Part shown: piece after piece, positions 1 to 6,644 of the stretch
Layout: each line of letters opens with the position of its first letter
Position numbering within the stretch: position 1 is the first letter of the stretch
Source: JANNAV01 sp031384695
GTDB taxonomy: Bacteria; Pseudomonadota; Alphaproteobacteria; Rhodobacterales; Rhodobacteraceae
Assembly (NCBI GenBank): GCA_031384695.1
Contig: JANNAV010000164.1
Span: forward strand, 1 to 8,478
DNA length: 8,478 nt
Direction: 5' to 3'
Position numbers and translations under genes: made by a program
Notes under the pieces: model-generated
Seen by the model: the letters and a program-made list of their open reading frames with translations, nothing else
What the model was told of the DNA's origin: nothing
Database searches by the model: none

Positions 1-1006
1 ACAAGACACCCGCGAACTGTTCAAGCACATCTGGCGCGGCACCGAGATCGACGCCAAACCCGGCCTCACCGTGGTCGAGATCATGGATGCGGTCTACCGG
101 GGCGAGATCAAAGGCATGTATGTGATGGGCGAAAACCCCGCCATGTCCGACCCCGATGTCGAACACGCCCGCTCGGCGCTGGCCAAACTGAAACATCTGG
201 TGATCCAGGACGTGTTCCTTACTGAGACCGCCAACTACGCCGACGTGATCCTGCCCTCCTCGGCCTTCCCCGAAAAGTCCGGCACCGTCACCAACACCAA
301 CCGTCAGGTGCAGATGGGCCGCAAGGCGGTGGATGCGCCGGGCGAGGCGCGCGAAGACTGGCGCATCATCGTCGATCTGGCCAACCGCATCGGGCTGGAT
401 TGGGATTACGACAGCCCGCGCGAGGTGTTTGCCGAAATGAAGATGTCGATGCGGTCCCTGCATCACATCACCTGGGAACGGCTGGAAAACGAAGGTGCCG
501 TCACCTACCCCAGCCTCAGCCTGACCGATCCCGGCCAATCGGTGGTGTTCGGCGATGGCTTCCCGCGCCGTGCGGGCCGCGCGATGTTCACCCCCGCCCG
601 CGTCACTGCGCCTGCCGAGGTGCCAGACCGCGATTACCCCTTCATCCTGATCACCGGCCGCGCGCTGGAACACTGGCACACCGGCTCCATGACCCGCCGC
701 GCCTCGGTGCTGGATCAGCTTGAACCCGAGGCGTTCGTGGCGATCCACCCCGCCACCCTGCGCCGCCTCGGCGTGGCCCCCGGCGATCCGGTGCGCATGA
801 CCACAAGGCGCGGCACCCTCACCGTCAACACCCGCGCCGACCGCGCGGTGGCCGAAGACTGCGCCTTCATGCCCTTCGCCTTTGTCGAGGCCGCCGCCAA
901 CATCCTCACCAACCCGCAACTCGATCCTTACGGCAAAATCCCCGAATTCAAATTCTCCGCCGTAAAAATCGACCGCCTCGACCAATCCACCCTGGCCGCC
1001 GAGTAA
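1..1006 (+). CDS. fdsA: Formate dehydrogenase alpha subunit, FdsA type (3' part, 5' end outside window)
   Basis: This is the C-terminal 334 residues of the catalytic molybdopterin subunit of a cytoplasmic NAD-dependent formate dehydrogenase, which oxidises formate to CO2. The reading frame is open from base 2 and stops at TAA 1004-1006. Visible family marks are GENPAMSDPD (about bases 128-157), DVFLTETANYADVILPSSAF, the Asn/Thr-rich GTVTNTNRQVQ, and TGRALEHWHTGSMTRR at about 653-700, which opens the C-terminal molybdopterin-dinucleotide-binding domain. That domain runs to PYGKIPEFKFSAVKID near the end. The residues match what I recall of FdsA from Cupriavidus and Rhodobacter closely, with no frameshift or internal stop. 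The cofactor Cys/Sec and the iron-sulfur domains lie upstream, outside the window. The next gene is on the other strand, so fdsA ends its transcription unit here, with no fdsC or fdsD behind it. The alternative name fdhF is also used for such proteins. Confidence 0.93.
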   Translation, partial: QDTRELFKHIWRGTEIDAKPGLTVVEIMDAVYRGEIKGMYVMGENPAMSDPDVEHARSALAKLKHLVIQDVFLTETANYADVILPSSAFPEKSGTVTNTNRQVQMGRKAVDAPGEAREDWRIIVDLANRIGLDWDYDSPREVFAEMKMSMRSLHHITWERLENEGAVTYPSLSLTDPGQSVVFGDGFPRRAGRAMFTPARVTAPAEVPDRDYPFILITGRALEHWHTGSMTRRASVLDQLEPEAFVAIHPATLRRLGVAPGDPVRMTTRRGTLTVNTRADRAVAEDCAFMPFAFVEAAANILTNPQLDPYGKIPEFKFSAVKIDRLDQSTLAAE

Positions 1007-1019
1007 CCCCACCCCGCCA

Positions 1020-1039
1020 GCCCGGCCTCAATGCCGGGC
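1020..1039 (+). terminator. Candidate terminator hairpin after fdsA
   Basis: A perfect 7-bp stem (GCCCGGC at 1020-1026 with GCCGGGC at 1033-1039) encloses a 6-base loop, CTCAAT. It starts 13 bases after the fdsA stop. The position suits a transcription terminator, but the bases after the stem are C-rich and only a weak pyrimidine stretch (CTTCTTTA, about 1049-1056) follows. It could instead act as an mRNA 3'-end stabiliser. Confidence 0.4.
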
Positions 1040-1052
1040 AGCCCCCAGCTTC

Positions 1053-1098
1053 TTTACTGCTCAAATATCCCACGGGGGTGTGGGGGTGTGAAACCCCC
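1053..1098. repeat. Possible dispersed intergenic repeat with G-tract hairpin
   Basis: The stretch contains CTGCTCAAATATCCCACGGG, then two GGGGG blocks (1074-1078 and 1082-1086), then CCCCC (1094-1098). GGGGGT at 1082-1087 pairs with ACCCCC at 1093-1098 around a 5-base loop. The pattern 'TCAAATATCC + G-block + C-block' resembles intergenic elements I associate with Rhodobacterales genomes. Only one copy is in this window, so its repeat nature is recalled rather than demonstrated. It lies between two convergent genes and may help stop transcription on either strand. Confidence 0.4.
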
Positions 1099-1144
1099 GC
1101 TTCTGTCGATGGGTGCGGGCGCGCGAGTCTGCCGCGCTTTGGCG

Positions 1145-2764
1145 CTACCTGCCCATATCCCCCCGCGCCACCCGCCGCAACGAAACGCCCAACACCGCCA
1201 GAAACCGCGCGAAAAACGCCTGCGTTCCCAACTCCGGCACCGCCGCCGCATCACCCAACCCCGCCAGCCGCGCATAAAGTGCCAACCGCGCGGGCGAAAC
1301 ATATTCCACCGCCAGCCCCCCCGCCTGCCGCAGCGCGTACCAGTCGGCAATCACTTCGCCCAGCGGCAGATCGTCCAAAGCCTCCCCCCCTTCCGCCCCC
1401 ATCAAAGCCCGCAAATCCGCCACCCGCGCGCCCAGCGCCCACTCGGCCACCCCGGGCGGCCAGTCGCGCTGCATCCGGTGCTCCCGCGTCCGCAACCGCA
1501 ACTGACCCTGCAAAAACCCGCCATAGCGCTCCGCCGCCAGATCAACGCCATAAACCGCCGCCAGATCAGGATCGAGCGGCATCGCCCCCAGCGACACCGT
1601 CTCCACCACGCCCCCCGCCGCCGCAATACAAAACCCCGGCGGAAAACTCACCAAAGACGGCACCGCCGATTGCCGCAAGCCCGCCGCCGCCGCCGCGCCG
1701 TTCACATGCAGATGGCCGGTAAAGATATGCTCAACCCCTGCAGCCTTCAGCGCCACCGCCACCTCGGGCAAGGGCCGGCGCTGCCCCACTTCGGTCACGC
1801 CAAACAGCGCCGCCTCACTCCCCTCCACGTCCTCATGCGGGTCCAGCACCGGGTAATGCGAAAACACCAGCAGCGTCTTTCGCCCCAGCCTTGCCCGCGC
1901 GCAGACATCCGCGATCCACGCGATCAGATGCGGCTTCACCCGCAGCACCGCGTTCCAGCCCGCCGCACTCGGATCGACAAACGCCCGTTTGCGCGCCGGG
2001 TCCGCCCGGCCATTGCGCGGCTCGAACACATTGGCGTCGATCATCAACAGCCACAGCCCCGGCTCGGGCTCCACCAGATAAGATGCGTCAATCACCCGCT
2101 GCACCACGCGCCCATCCGGCGAACAGGCATCAAACGCGCGGGCGGCAAACCCGTCCGCCACCCCGTCCGCCACCCCGTCCGCCGCCCCGAACGGCGTTTC
2201 CCAATGCACATATCCGGGCTGCCGGCACAGCCCGAACGCCGCCATCGCCTGCAACGCCTCGGCAGCACCTGCGCAATACATCTGCGGCGTCACCACCGCG
2301 CCGGGTACAGCCTCAGCCATTGAGGGGTCGCTCGTCACCAGAACCGCCGCACCATCCCGCGCCATCACCCGCATCGACTGATGCTTGCCGTGGGTTGCAT
2401 AAAGGTCATGGTTGCCCGGAATGGCATAAAACGCCAGCCGCCCCGCATAGCGGCCCAACATCGCCGCCAACCCCGCCGTCGCCGCCCGCTGCCCGTCATC
2501 GGTATAATCGCCCAACAGCACCACATGGCGAATGCCGCGCGCCATCACCATTTCCAGCGCCGCCGCCAGCACAGACGCGCTCTCATTGTAAGCCCGCGCG
2601 CCTGCCCGTGTGTCCTGCCATGGCCGTGGAAAAACCGGCCGCCCCCGCCACATAACCGCGTCGAACGCCGCACCCACCCCGAAATCACACGTCATATCAT
2701 AGACATGCGCATCGGCAATCACCGCCACGCGCAATGGCTCAGCCACGTTTGCAGTAAAGGCCAT
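1145..2764 (-). CDS. Calcineurin-like metallophosphoesterase with long C-terminal extension
   Basis: This 539-residue protein belongs to the calcineurin-like phosphoesterase superfamily, which uses two metal ions to hydrolyse phosphomonoesters or diesters. All core motifs are present in order: DAH (18-20), GDYTDDG (85-91), GNHD (117-120), SHYP (302-305) and GHLH (350-353). The catalytic fold should therefore be intact. About 185 residues follow GHLH, longer than a minimal enzyme of this class and of unknown role. No signal peptide is evident. The substrate cannot be read from the sequence; family members act on nucleotides, phospholipids, nucleic acids and UDP-lipids. The gene ends a three-gene - strand unit. 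Its ATG (2764) lies 26 bp inside the upstream methyltransferase gene, implying coupled translation. A GTG at codon 7 (2746) would shorten the overlap to 8 bp and is an alternative start. A short 4-residue tandem repeat sits near residues 193-205. Confidence 0.9.
   Translation of the reverse strand: MAFTANVAEPLRVAVIADAHVYDMTCDFGVGAAFDAVMWRGRPVFPRPWQDTRAGARAYNESASVLAAALEMVMARGIRHVVLLGDYTDDGQRAATAGLAAMLGRYAGRLAFYAIPGNHDLYATHGKHQSMRVMARDGAAVLVTSDPSMAEAVPGAVVTPQMYCAGAAEALQAMAAFGLCRQPGYVHWETPFGAADGVADGVADGFAARAFDACSPDGRVVQRVIDASYLVEPEPGLWLLMIDANVFEPRNGRADPARKRAFVDPSAAGWNAVLRVKPHLIAWIADVCARARLGRKTLLVFSHYPVLDPHEDVEGSEAALFGVTEVGQRRPLPEVAVALKAAGVEHIFTGHLHVNGAAAAAGLRQSAVPSLVSFPPGFCIAAAGGVVETVSLGAMPLDPDLAAVYGVDLAAERYGGFLQGQLRLRTREHRMQRDWPPGVAEWALGARVADLRALMGAEGGEALDDLPLGEVIADWYALRQAGGLAVEYVSPARLALYARLAGLGDAAAVPELGTQAFFARFLAVLGVSLRRVARGDMGR
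2151..2186. repeat. Three tandem 12-bp units inside the phosphoesterase gene
   Basis: The unit CCGTCCGCCACC occurs at 2151-2162 and 2163-2174. A third copy with one change (CCGTCCGCCGCC) is at 2175-2186. The units keep the reading frame and encode repeats of Asp-Gly-Val/Phe-Ala between the GNHD and SHYP motifs, probably in a surface loop. Copy number could vary between strains by slippage without breaking the frame. Confidence 0.85.
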
Positions 2765-3260
2765 AATGCGAATCCCGCGCCTCGGGCGGCAGTTCCGCTG
2801 GCTCCAGCGCCGGATGGCTCATCTGCAAACCGCTGGCCAGATAACCACCCGGTGCCAGCAACCCCGCGGCAAGCCCCGGCAACCACTGCAGCGTCACCGC
2901 GTCCTTGTCATCATAGCCGGTGCCGATATCGGCATGCACCAAAGCCGCCCCGCGCCCCACAAACGCCTGCGCCGATTGCGCGATATCGCCCAGCACCACA
3001 TCTGCCTCGGGCGGGATCGAGGGGCCGTGTGCCGCCACCGCGCGGTCAAAGGCGATGATCCGCCGGTCGGGAAACCGCGCGCAAAGATGGCTGTAGGTGC
3101 GCCCGTTGCCAAGGCCCAGCTCCAGAACTTCGCCCTCAGGCGGCAGCATCCCCGGCTCAGCCAGCAGGTTCAGGATGGCACGCTGCGCCAGAATGCGCGA
3201 AATGAACGAATCAAGGCGGGTTCTGGGGCGGTCCATCGGCTCTCCGGGTTGCGGCGTCAT
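2739..3260 (-). CDS. Class I SAM-dependent methyltransferase, small
   Basis: This 173-residue protein carries the class I methyltransferase fold. The glycine-rich SAM-binding motif I is ELGLGNGRT (47-55), an acidic residue at the end of the next strand is D72 (IIAFDRA), and GDI at 91-93 and HADIGTGYDD at 109-118 mark later strands. At this length there is little room for a separate substrate domain. It may belong to the small bacterial family Methyltransf_17, but I cannot confirm this. The substrate is unknown. Its ATG (3258-3260) overlaps the stop of the upstream sugar dehydrogenase as ATGA. An alternative ATG at 3236 (Met9) has GGAG at good spacing and may be the true start. The frame is open further upstream to 3335, but that would run deep into the dehydrogenase gene and looks unlikely. 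The 3' end overlaps the phosphoesterase start by 26 bp. Confidence 0.85.
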   Translation of the reverse strand: MTPQPGEPMDRPRTRLDSFISRILAQRAILNLLAEPGMLPPEGEVLELGLGNGRTYSHLCARFPDRRIIAFDRAVAAHGPSIPPEADVVLGDIAQSAQAFVGRGAALVHADIGTGYDDKDAVTLQWLPGLAAGLLAPGGYLASGLQMSHPALEPAELPPEARDSHYGLYCKRG

Positions 3261-4600
3261 GCCTTCACGATATGCGCGCCCGCAATGTTGCGGCGCGCGA
3301 AAACATTGCGGGTGTCGATGATCAGCGGCGCCCAAAGTGCAAGGCTGGCATAATCCACCGCATCGTGATCGGTCGATATCAGCACCGCATCAAAGCCGCG
3401 CACCACGGCCTCATCCAGCGGCACCGACGCCCGCCCCATCAGCGCACCGTAAGCCCGCGTGCGCGGAATCTCGGCCACAAACGGGTCGTGATAGGCGGCA
3501 ACGCCACCCCGCTCCTCGATCAACTCGATCAGCTTCAGCGACGGGCTTTCGCGGATATCGGGCACGTTCTTCTTGTAGGCCAGCCCTATCACCAGCACGC
3601 GGGCGCGGCTTAACGCCAGCCCGCGCCTGCGGTCCAGCGCCTCGGCCAGCCGCCCCACCACATGGCGCGGCATGCCGGAATTGATCTCGCCCGCAAGCTC
3701 GATGAACCGCGTCGTCAGATCATATTCGCGCGATTTCCACGTGAGGTAGAACGGATCAATCGGAATGCAGTGGCCGCCAAGGCCCGGGCCGGGGTAAAAC
3801 GCCATATAGCCGAACGGCTTGGTACGCGCCGCCTCCACCACCTCCCAGATATCGACGCCCATCGCCTCGTAGATCACCTTCAACTCGTTGACCAAGGCGA
3901 TGTTCACCGCGCGAAACACATTCTCCGTCAGCTTCACCGCCTCGGCCGTCGCGGTTGAGGATACCGGCACCACGGTTTTCACCACCGCGCCGTAAAATGC
4001 CGCCATCAGCCCCCCCGCCTCGGGCCCATCACCCGCGATCACCTTGGGAATGCTTGACGTGTCAAACGCCCGGTTGCCCGGGTCTTCGCGCTCGGGGCTG
4101 AAACCCAGATAGAAATCCCGCCCCGAACGCAGGCCCGTCTCCTCCAGAATGGTCCTGACCGGCCCATCTGTGGTGCCCGGATAGGTCGTCGATTCCAGCA
4201 CGATCAACTGCCCCGCCCGCAAGGTCCGCGCGATATCGCGGCAGGTTTGCGTGACATAGGAAAGATCAGGCTCGCGGTGGCGGGTCAGCGGCGTCGGCAC
4301 GCAGATCACGATCACATCGCACCCCCCAAGCCCCGCGAAATCCCTGGTGGCAGTAAACCGCTCCGCCGCACATTCAGCGGCCAGAACCGCCTGCGGCACC
4401 GCCTCGATATAGCTTTGCCGCGCCCCGATCGCGGTGATCTTGGCCGGGTCGGTGTCAAACCCCAGCACCCGAAATCCCGCCCGCGCCACCGTCATCGCCA
4501 GCGGCAGGCCGACATAGCCAAGCCCGATCACGCCCACGCGCGCGGCACGCTTAGCCAGCAGATCGAGCAAGACGGCATGGGCGGGCTGGGGGGTGTTCAT
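3257..4600 (-). CDS. UDP-N-acetylglucosamine 6-dehydrogenase-like nucleotide sugar dehydrogenase (WbpA type)
   Basis: The 447-residue protein should oxidise C6 of a UDP-hexose, probably UDP-GlcNAc, to the uronic acid using two NAD+, in the cytoplasm. Visible marks are Rossmann motif GLGYVGLPLA (26-35) with Asp49 ending the second strand; CVPTPL (100-105); ESTTYPGTT (136-144); FSPEREDPGN (167-176); KLTENVFRAVNIALVNELK (223-241); the catalytic Cys278 in GPGLGGHCIPIDPFYL; and YKKNVPDIRESP (342-353) in the C-terminal UDP-binding domain. The GLGGHCIPIDPFYLTW form points to the UDP-HexNAc (WbpA) branch rather than UDP-glucose dehydrogenase, though exact substrate is inference. Start ATG 4600 is chosen because GGAG lies 6 bases before it; a TTG at 4618 would add six residues but lacks support. 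It is first in a - strand unit and overlaps the methyltransferase start as ATGA. Confidence 0.93.
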   Translation of the reverse strand: MNTPQPAHAVLLDLLAKRAARVGVIGLGYVGLPLAMTVARAGFRVLGFDTDPAKITAIGARQSYIEAVPQAVLAAECAAERFTATRDFAGLGGCDVIVICVPTPLTRHREPDLSYVTQTCRDIARTLRAGQLIVLESTTYPGTTDGPVRTILEETGLRSGRDFYLGFSPEREDPGNRAFDTSSIPKVIAGDGPEAGGLMAAFYGAVVKTVVPVSSTATAEAVKLTENVFRAVNIALVNELKVIYEAMGVDIWEVVEAARTKPFGYMAFYPGPGLGGHCIPIDPFYLTWKSREYDLTTRFIELAGEINSGMPRHVVGRLAEALDRRRGLALSRARVLVIGLAYKKNVPDIRESPSLKLIELIEERGGVAAYHDPFVAEIPRTRAYGALMGRASVPLDEAVVRGFDAVLISTDHDAVDYASLALWAPLIIDTRNVFARRNIAGAHIVKA

Positions 4601-4610
4601 CGCGTCTCCG
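4595..4610 (-). promoter_or_regulatory. Ribosome binding site deciding the sugar dehydrogenase start
   Basis: Read on the - strand, GGAGACGCGATG places a GGAG core six bases before the ATG at 4600. This favours that start over the in-frame TTG at 4618. Confidence 0.7.
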
Positions 4611-4818
4611 CACGGCAATCCAAGGGCTTACCCCGTAGATGCGGGCAATCGCAGTCTCTGTCAAGGCGCGCAGGGACAGGCTCGCGCCCGGCGCAGATTT
4701 GCGTCGCAATCGGCGTGCTTTGCCCCTAAACTCCGGCCAAAGCCCGCCTCCGGGCACCCGAAAGCTGACCGATCTTGCGTCCAATCCCCGCACGCCACCG
4801 CGCACCCCACCCCTTGCG
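4601..4818. promoter_or_regulatory. Divergent intergenic region between sugar dehydrogenase and GT4 genes
   Basis: These 218 bp hold no convincing gene; an in-frame extension of the GT4 frame back to 4639 is Arg/Pro-rich and unlike any GT4 N-terminus. The left half has the candidate - strand promoter. For the + strand I see no convincing -35/-10 pair, only an isolated TAAACT at 4727-4732. A small dyad, GCCCG-CCTC-CGGGC, lies at 4742-4755. Both outgoing units must be transcribed from here or from beyond. Confidence 0.5.
4636..4664 (-). promoter_or_regulatory. Candidate promoter for the sugar dehydrogenase unit
   Basis: On the - strand an exact TTGACA lies at 4664-4659. A 17-base gap leads to CATCTA (4641-4636), a poor match to TATAAT. 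The start of transcription would fall near 4629, giving a leader of about 30 bases before ATG 4600. The -35 box and the distance are good and the -10 box is weak, so this is a tentative call. Confidence 0.35.
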
Positions 4819-5910
4819 ATGAACATCGCCTTTTACGCCCCCCTGAAATCGCCCAACCACCCCACCCCCTCGGGTGACAGGCTGATGTCGCGGCTGATCA
4901 TGCAGGCGCTGGGGATGGCGGGGCACAAGGTGACGCTCGCCTCCGAGATGCGGGCTTTCCTCGGCAATTCCGACGATAGCGCAGGCCACGCCGCCCTCAC
5001 CACCCTTGCCGCAACCGAGCGCAGCCGCATCGCCGAAAACTGGCACCGCGATGGCCCGCCCGACCTGTGGTTCTGCTATCACCCCTATTACAAATCACCC
5101 GATCTGCTCGGCCCGCCTCTCGCCGCCGCCTTCAACCTGCCGCTTGTCACCGCCGAGGCGTCCTATTCCGCGCGGCGCAACATCGGCGTCTGGGCGGGGA
5201 TGCAGGCGCAGGTGTTGCAGATGGTGGACGCCGCCGCCCTCAACATCTGCATGACCGCGCGCGATCTGGCAGGCCTGCAACAGGCCGCCCCCGCAGGCCA
5301 GTTCGCCCGCCTGCCGCCCTTTATCGACACCGCCGCCTTCACCGCAGGCATAGCCACCCCCAACCACCTGATCACCGTCGCCATGATGCGCCCCGGCGAC
5401 AAGCTGCACAGCTATGCGATGCTCGCCGCCAGCCTTGCCCTGCTGCCCGATCTGCCATGGAGCCTGTCGATCATCGGCGACGGTCCCGCCCGCGCCGCCG
5501 TCGAAGGGCTGTTCGCAGGCTTTGCGCCGCACCGCCTGCGGTGGCACGGCCTCGTCGAGCCTGTGGGCATTGCGGCTTTGCTGCCCCATGCCGCGCTTTA
5601 TGTCTGGCCGGGCTGCGGCGAGGCTTATGGGCTGGCCTATCTTGAGGCGCAGGCGGCGGGGCTGCCGGTGGTCGCCTGCCGCACCGCAGGCGTGCCCGAG
5701 GTGGTGGCCCACGGGCTGACCGGCCTGCTGACCCCCGAGGGCGACGTTGCCGCCTATGCCGAAGCCATCGCAGCCCTGCTGCGCGATCCCGCCCGCCGCG
5801 CCGCACTGGCACAAAACGCGCGGGCAAAAACCCTGCAGGATCATGCCCTTGGGCCTGCCGCCTTGACTTTGGAGCATATCCTGAAAACAGCCATCGCGGG
5901 GCGGCCATGA
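4819..5910 (+). CDS. Glycosyltransferase family 4 protein
   Basis: The 363-residue protein is a retaining GT-B glycosyltransferase that moves a sugar from a nucleotide donor to an acceptor, acting in the cytoplasm or at the inner face of the membrane. The N-terminal Rossmann half begins with MNIAFYAPLKSP and GDRLMSRL. The C-terminal donor-binding half shows MMRPGDKLHSY (189-199), SIIGDGP (217-223), and GEAYGLAYLEAQAAGLPVV (267-285) with the E-x7-E pair Glu268 and Glu276, followed by GVPEVV. Length and motif order are normal. Start ATG 4819 is chosen because the alignment-like GT4 start falls there and upstream sequence looks non-coding. There is no purine-rich ribosome binding site before it. 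The donor sugar and acceptor are unknown. Its stop overlaps the ATG of the deacetylase gene (ATGA, 5907-5910), so both are probably translated together. Confidence 0.92.
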   Translation: MNIAFYAPLKSPNHPTPSGDRLMSRLIMQALGMAGHKVTLASEMRAFLGNSDDSAGHAALTTLAATERSRIAENWHRDGPPDLWFCYHPYYKSPDLLGPPLAAAFNLPLVTAEASYSARRNIGVWAGMQAQVLQMVDAAALNICMTARDLAGLQQAAPAGQFARLPPFIDTAAFTAGIATPNHLITVAMMRPGDKLHSYAMLAASLALLPDLPWSLSIIGDGPARAAVEGLFAGFAPHRLRWHGLVEPVGIAALLPHAALYVWPGCGEAYGLAYLEAQAAGLPVVACRTAGVPEVVAHGLTGLLTPEGDVAAYAEAIAALLRDPARRAALAQNARAKTLQDHALGPAALTLEHILKTAIAGRP

Positions 5911-6644
5911 CGCCGCACCCCATGGATACCCTGCGCCGCGCCCTCGATCTGTGCCGTCAACCCGCCAGGTTCTGGCTGCGCGATGATGATGCAACGGCCC
6001 CCACCCCCGCCCTCGATCAGCTGCTGAACCTCACCCGCCGGCATCATATCCCCTGCACCCTCGCCGTCATTCCCGCGTTCAGTGGCGAGGCTTTGGCCGC
6101 AACCCTGCGCCCTCATACCCATATCAGCGTGGCGGTGCACGGCTGGTCGCATCACTCACATGCTGGCCCCGCCGAGAAAAACTGCGAGCTCGGCCCCCAC
6201 CGCCCGCCCGCCACCGTTCTGGCCGAACTTGCACGCGGCTTTGCCCATCTGAAAGCCCTGCACGGGCCGCAGTTTACCCCGGTTCTGGTGCCACCCTGGA
6301 ACCGGATCGACGCCGGATTGCTGCCCGGCCTGCGCGCCTTGGGCTTCACCGCCCTGTCGGTGTTCGGCCCCGAATCCCCCAGCCCGATCCGCCAGATCAA
6401 CACCCATGTCGATCTGATCGACTGGCGCGGCACCCGCCACACCAAACCCGCAGCACAGCTGGTGGCCGAAATCATCGCCCGCCTGCCCCACGGCCCGATG
6501 GGGTTTCTCACCCACCATCTGGTGCATGATACGGCAGGCTGGGATTTTCTGGCCCAACTGTTCACCGCCACCGCCGATCATCCGGGTTGTCAATGGCAGC
6601 CACTGACAGCCCTTATCGCGCCCGAAAACCAAGCCTCACCATGA
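5907..6644 (+). CDS. Polysaccharide deacetylase family (NodB-like) protein, no visible signal peptide
   Basis: The 245-residue protein resembles the NodB / carbohydrate esterase 4 fold, whose members remove N- or O-acetyl groups from sugars using a bound metal. RDDDA (25-29) fits motif 1, which supplies the catalytic Asp and a metal-binding Asp. HGWSHH (78-83) gives the His-x3-His metal pair of motif 2, VPPWNRID (128-135) resembles motif 3, and GFLTHHLVHD (199-208) supplies a late His. The motifs are degenerate compared with secreted deacetylases, so activity is likely but not assured. The first 25 residues are charged and not hydrophobic, so the protein appears cytoplasmic, unlike most family members. 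Start ATG 5907 overlaps the GT4 stop; Met6 (5922) is a less likely alternative. Its 3' end overlaps the convergent GT32 gene by 9 bp. A role in modifying the product or precursor of the preceding GT4 is inference from linkage. Confidence 0.82.
   Translation: MTPHPMDTLRRALDLCRQPARFWLRDDDATAPTPALDQLLNLTRRHHIPCTLAVIPAFSGEALAATLRPHTHISVAVHGWSHHSHAGPAEKNCELGPHRPPATVLAELARGFAHLKALHGPQFTPVLVPPWNRIDAGLLPGLRALGFTALSVFGPESPSPIRQINTHVDLIDWRGTRHTKPAAQLVAEIIARLPHGPMGFLTHHLVHDTAGWDFLAQLFTATADHPGCQWQPLTALIAPENQASP

Noticed and set aside
1031..2323. Long open + strand frame opposite the phosphoesterase gene (430 codons)
   Set aside because: The translation is dominated by Arg, Pro and His with no motifs. 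It is the mirror of a GC-rich gene that has all calcineurin-like motifs in the - strand frame.
1145..2764. SbcD/Mre11-type nuclease
   Set aside because: No SbcC-like ATPase partner is adjacent and the C-terminal part shows no capping domain that I recognise. Sharing the calcineurin-like fold is not enough.
2739..3260. DNA restriction-modification or phage-defence methyltransferase
   Set aside because: There is no DPPY/NPPY or target-recognition region and no restriction partner. The motifs are those of a generic small-molecule-type class I methyltransferase.
3261..3335. N-terminal extension of the methyltransferase frame
   Set aside because: It would overlap the sugar dehydrogenase by about 80 bp, and the residues look like a shadow of that gene. 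The ATGA start at 3260 or the GGAG-backed start at 3236 is better.
4639..4818. 60-residue N-terminal extension of the GT4 protein
   Set aside because: It is Arg/Pro-rich, has no fold signal, and precedes a typical GT4 beginning (MNIAFYAPLK). It would also occupy most of the divergent promoter region.
5095..5994. Open - strand frame opposite the GT4 gene (299 codons)
   Set aside because: It lies fully over the GT4 gene, and its Gly/His/Gln-rich translation matches no family I recognise.
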